DNA of 6,892 nucleotides, taken from assembly GCA_030151925.1 (NCBI GenBank), contig JASLCY010000515.1, forward strand, positions 1 through 6,892, in the 5' to 3' direction. Origin of the DNA: Oligoflexus sp. GTDB taxonomy: Bacteria; Bdellovibrionota_B; Oligoflexia; Oligoflexales; Oligoflexaceae. A program made the translations under genes and the position numbers. Positions 5,631 through 6,892 of the stretch are shown piece by piece (within the stretch, counting starts at the first letter, position 1; the number at the start of each line of letters is the position of its first letter). The notes under the pieces were generated by a model. The model was not told the DNA's origin, ran no database searches, and worked only from the letters and a program-made list of their open reading frames with translations.

Positions 5631-6892
5631 GAAAACCGAAGCTATCGCTGAATGCTTTGACCCGCGAGAAGGATAGGGTCTTCATAGAAGTGCATCAAAA
5701 CGGTGAGCTTCTGTCGAGGACGTCGCGTCCCTTCGCCTCCACCGGCGTTATCTTCCTCACCGCCGACCCGGGCGGCGAGCTCTGCGCGCCTTACTACCCT
5801 TTGCCCAGCGATATCAAACTCTTAAAGATCACGAAACGCGGCGTGGAACTCGACCTCGATCCGACCTGGGAAGGTTTCACGACCTGCGACGGCAAGATCG
5901 AGAACGTGAGTTCGGATCGCCGCTCCGCGTATACGCACATCATGAAGCGCGGCGACTTCGGCAGCATCGCCTACAACGACCTGCGCATCCTCATCCGCAT
6001 CGGCCGCGAGCACAAGCCGACCAAGCCCGCAGCGAAACCGACCGGCGAATACCGAGGCGGCGTCATCGACCTCTGGTGGGGGCGCGAATTCCTCGGCCTC
6101 GGCGCCGGCCTCGCGATCGGCGTGATTTTCTTCGCCGCGTTCATCGGCGGCCTCAAGAACCGGCCGGACGACAGGCCGAAGACCTTCGTCGAGCTTCCCG
6201 ACGAGTATACCCTGCCCTTCATCAGCCCGAAGCACCTCGCGGCGGGCCCCGAGAACCTGCAGGAGGCCTACGATCGCCGCAACATGGTGATCTCGGCGAC
6301 CTCATTCGCCGATCGATTCGTGAATATCACGCTCGACCTCAACGCCGAGCCCGAGGAGTATGCCTCGCCCATCCTGCAATCGGCCGCGGAGACCTATAAG
6401 ACGCGTTTCGAGAAGGACGGGCAGAAGGCCCGCGACGCCGAAGACGCCCGCAATATCGCCGAGAGGAAGATCCTTGCGGATTCGAGAAACGGCCTTATGG
6501 TTGTTCCGGTGGTCGAAGGCGAACCCCTGAACGCGCGCCTGCTGAGGATGCAGTCGACGCTGAACCGCTGGTACGAAAGCACGGAATATACCAAGAAGCT
6601 CCGCGAGAACACGACGGCGGCCTTCGCGCAGGACCCGGGCTACGATTTCAAGGAATACAAGCAGCTCGATAAGTCGGGGCCCAAGGAGATCGCGCCTTAC
6701 CAGGCCTCGCACGACGAAGAGCTGATGTATCAGGACGCGCAGGACATGGCGGCGAAGGCCGAGCGGCAAAGGGCGCGCATCAAGAAGCTCAGGGCGCATT
6801 ACGAGCTCCTGTCGCCGGAATCGTCGCGCCCCCTGGCCATGGCCGCGAACGCCGACTACTCGCCGACGATGAGCCAGCGCGAGTTCGCGGAC
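5627..6892 (+). CDS. Large single-pass membrane protein of a trans-envelope motor-like operon (3' end outside the window)
   Basis: The frame stays open from 5564 to the window's end; 422 residues are visible from the CTG at 5627, and the gene is cut at the right edge. Residues about 15-140 form a beta-rich domain with no signal peptide, containing C53 and C87. Its end (MKRGDFGSIAYNDLRILIRI) resembles the last strands of an FHA-type fold or the N-terminal domain of AgmX/GltJ- and GltG-type proteins. One membrane helix follows (156-176, Gly/Ala/Ile/Phe-rich). The remaining 246 residues are highly charged and largely helical, with K/E/D/R-rich stretches, and are presumably periplasmic. This plan (cytoplasmic sensor, single helix, long periplasmic arm) matches TonB-like or Glt proteins that carry force from a TolQR-type motor. 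A TonB-type C-terminal domain would lie beyond the window, if present. The start is uncertain: CTG 5627 has an ideal ribosome site and CTGA coupling, while TTG 5657 would shorten the protein by 10 residues. The frame itself is certain; the function is inferred. Confidence 0.8.
   Translation, partial: MRKPKLSLNALTREKDRVFIEVHQNGELLSRTSRPFASTGVIFLTADPGGELCAPYYPLPSDIKLLKITKRGVELDLDPTWEGFTTCDGKIENVSSDRRSAYTHIMKRGDFGSIAYNDLRILIRIGREHKPTKPAAKPTGEYRGGVIDLWWGREFLGLGAGLAIGVIFFAAFIGGLKNRPDDRPKTFVELPDEYTLPFISPKHLAAGPENLQEAYDRRNMVISATSFADRFVNITLDLNAEPEEYASPILQSAAETYKTRFEKDGQKARDAEDARNIAERKILADSRNGLMVVPVVEGEPLNARLLRMQSTLNRWYESTEYTKKLRENTTAAFAQDPGYDFKEYKQLDKSGPKEIAPYQASHDEELMYQDAQDMAAKAERQRARIKKLRAHYELLSPESSRPLAMAANADYSPTMSQREFAD

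Noticed and set aside
1..6892. CRISPR array, tRNA/rRNA genes, insertion sequences, attachment sites
   Set aside because: I saw no regularly spaced repeats, no tRNA-like or rRNA-like sequence, no transposase or integrase motif and no terminal repeats.

Overview
The window (about 6.9 kb, GC-rich, with strong G/C preference at third codon positions) looks like chromosome of a Gram-negative predatory or gliding lineage, most likely Bdellovibrionota/Oligoflexia or Myxococcota. This is an inference from three things: a HADHA-like long fadJ-type enzyme, an FHA-GAF-HD-GYP signalling protein, and a cluster with one TolQ/ExbB-like gene, two TolR/ExbD-like genes and a large single-pass membrane protein. 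That gene mix recalls the Myxococcus AglRQS motor and its Glt partners.

Layout. At 1-801 (+) is the C-terminal part of a fatty acid oxidation multifunctional alpha subunit, closed by a strong TTCG-capped terminator (825-850). The terminator lies inside the 3' end of a convergent PAP2-family membrane phosphatase (818-1405, -). The gap at 1406-1621 holds no gene. It has an AT-rich half with a possible phosphatase promoter, then a G-rich half with a G-quadruplex-type pattern and a hairpin. At 1622-2044 (-) is a small secreted protein of unknown function. It is divergent from an FHA-GAF-HD-GYP protein (2179-3732, +), a probable c-di-GMP phosphodiesterase with a phosphothreonine-binding domain.

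From 3763 a promoter with a perfect TATAAT box leads into a tightly coupled four-gene operon on the + strand. It contains a TolQ/ExbB/MotA-family protein (3831-4616), a TolR/ExbD-like protein overlapping it by 59 nt (4558-5103), a second TolR/ExbD-like protein overlapping by a GTGA junction (5100-5630), and a large protein that runs off the window (5627-6892). The last gene appears to start at a CTG overlapping the upstream stop (CTGA). It has a cytoplasmic beta-rich N-terminal domain, one membrane helix and a long charged, presumably periplasmic, region.

How they may work together (inference): the TolQ-like protein and two TolR-like proteins would form an inner-membrane ion-driven stator or motor, and the fourth protein would carry force or a signal into the periplasm. 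The neighbouring FHA/HD-GYP protein could tie this machine to phosphorylation and c-di-GMP. The most notable oddity is that neither TolR-like membrane helix has the usual proton-carrying Asp in its core, while the TolQ-like subunit has an extra Asp in its channel helix right after the conserved GT.
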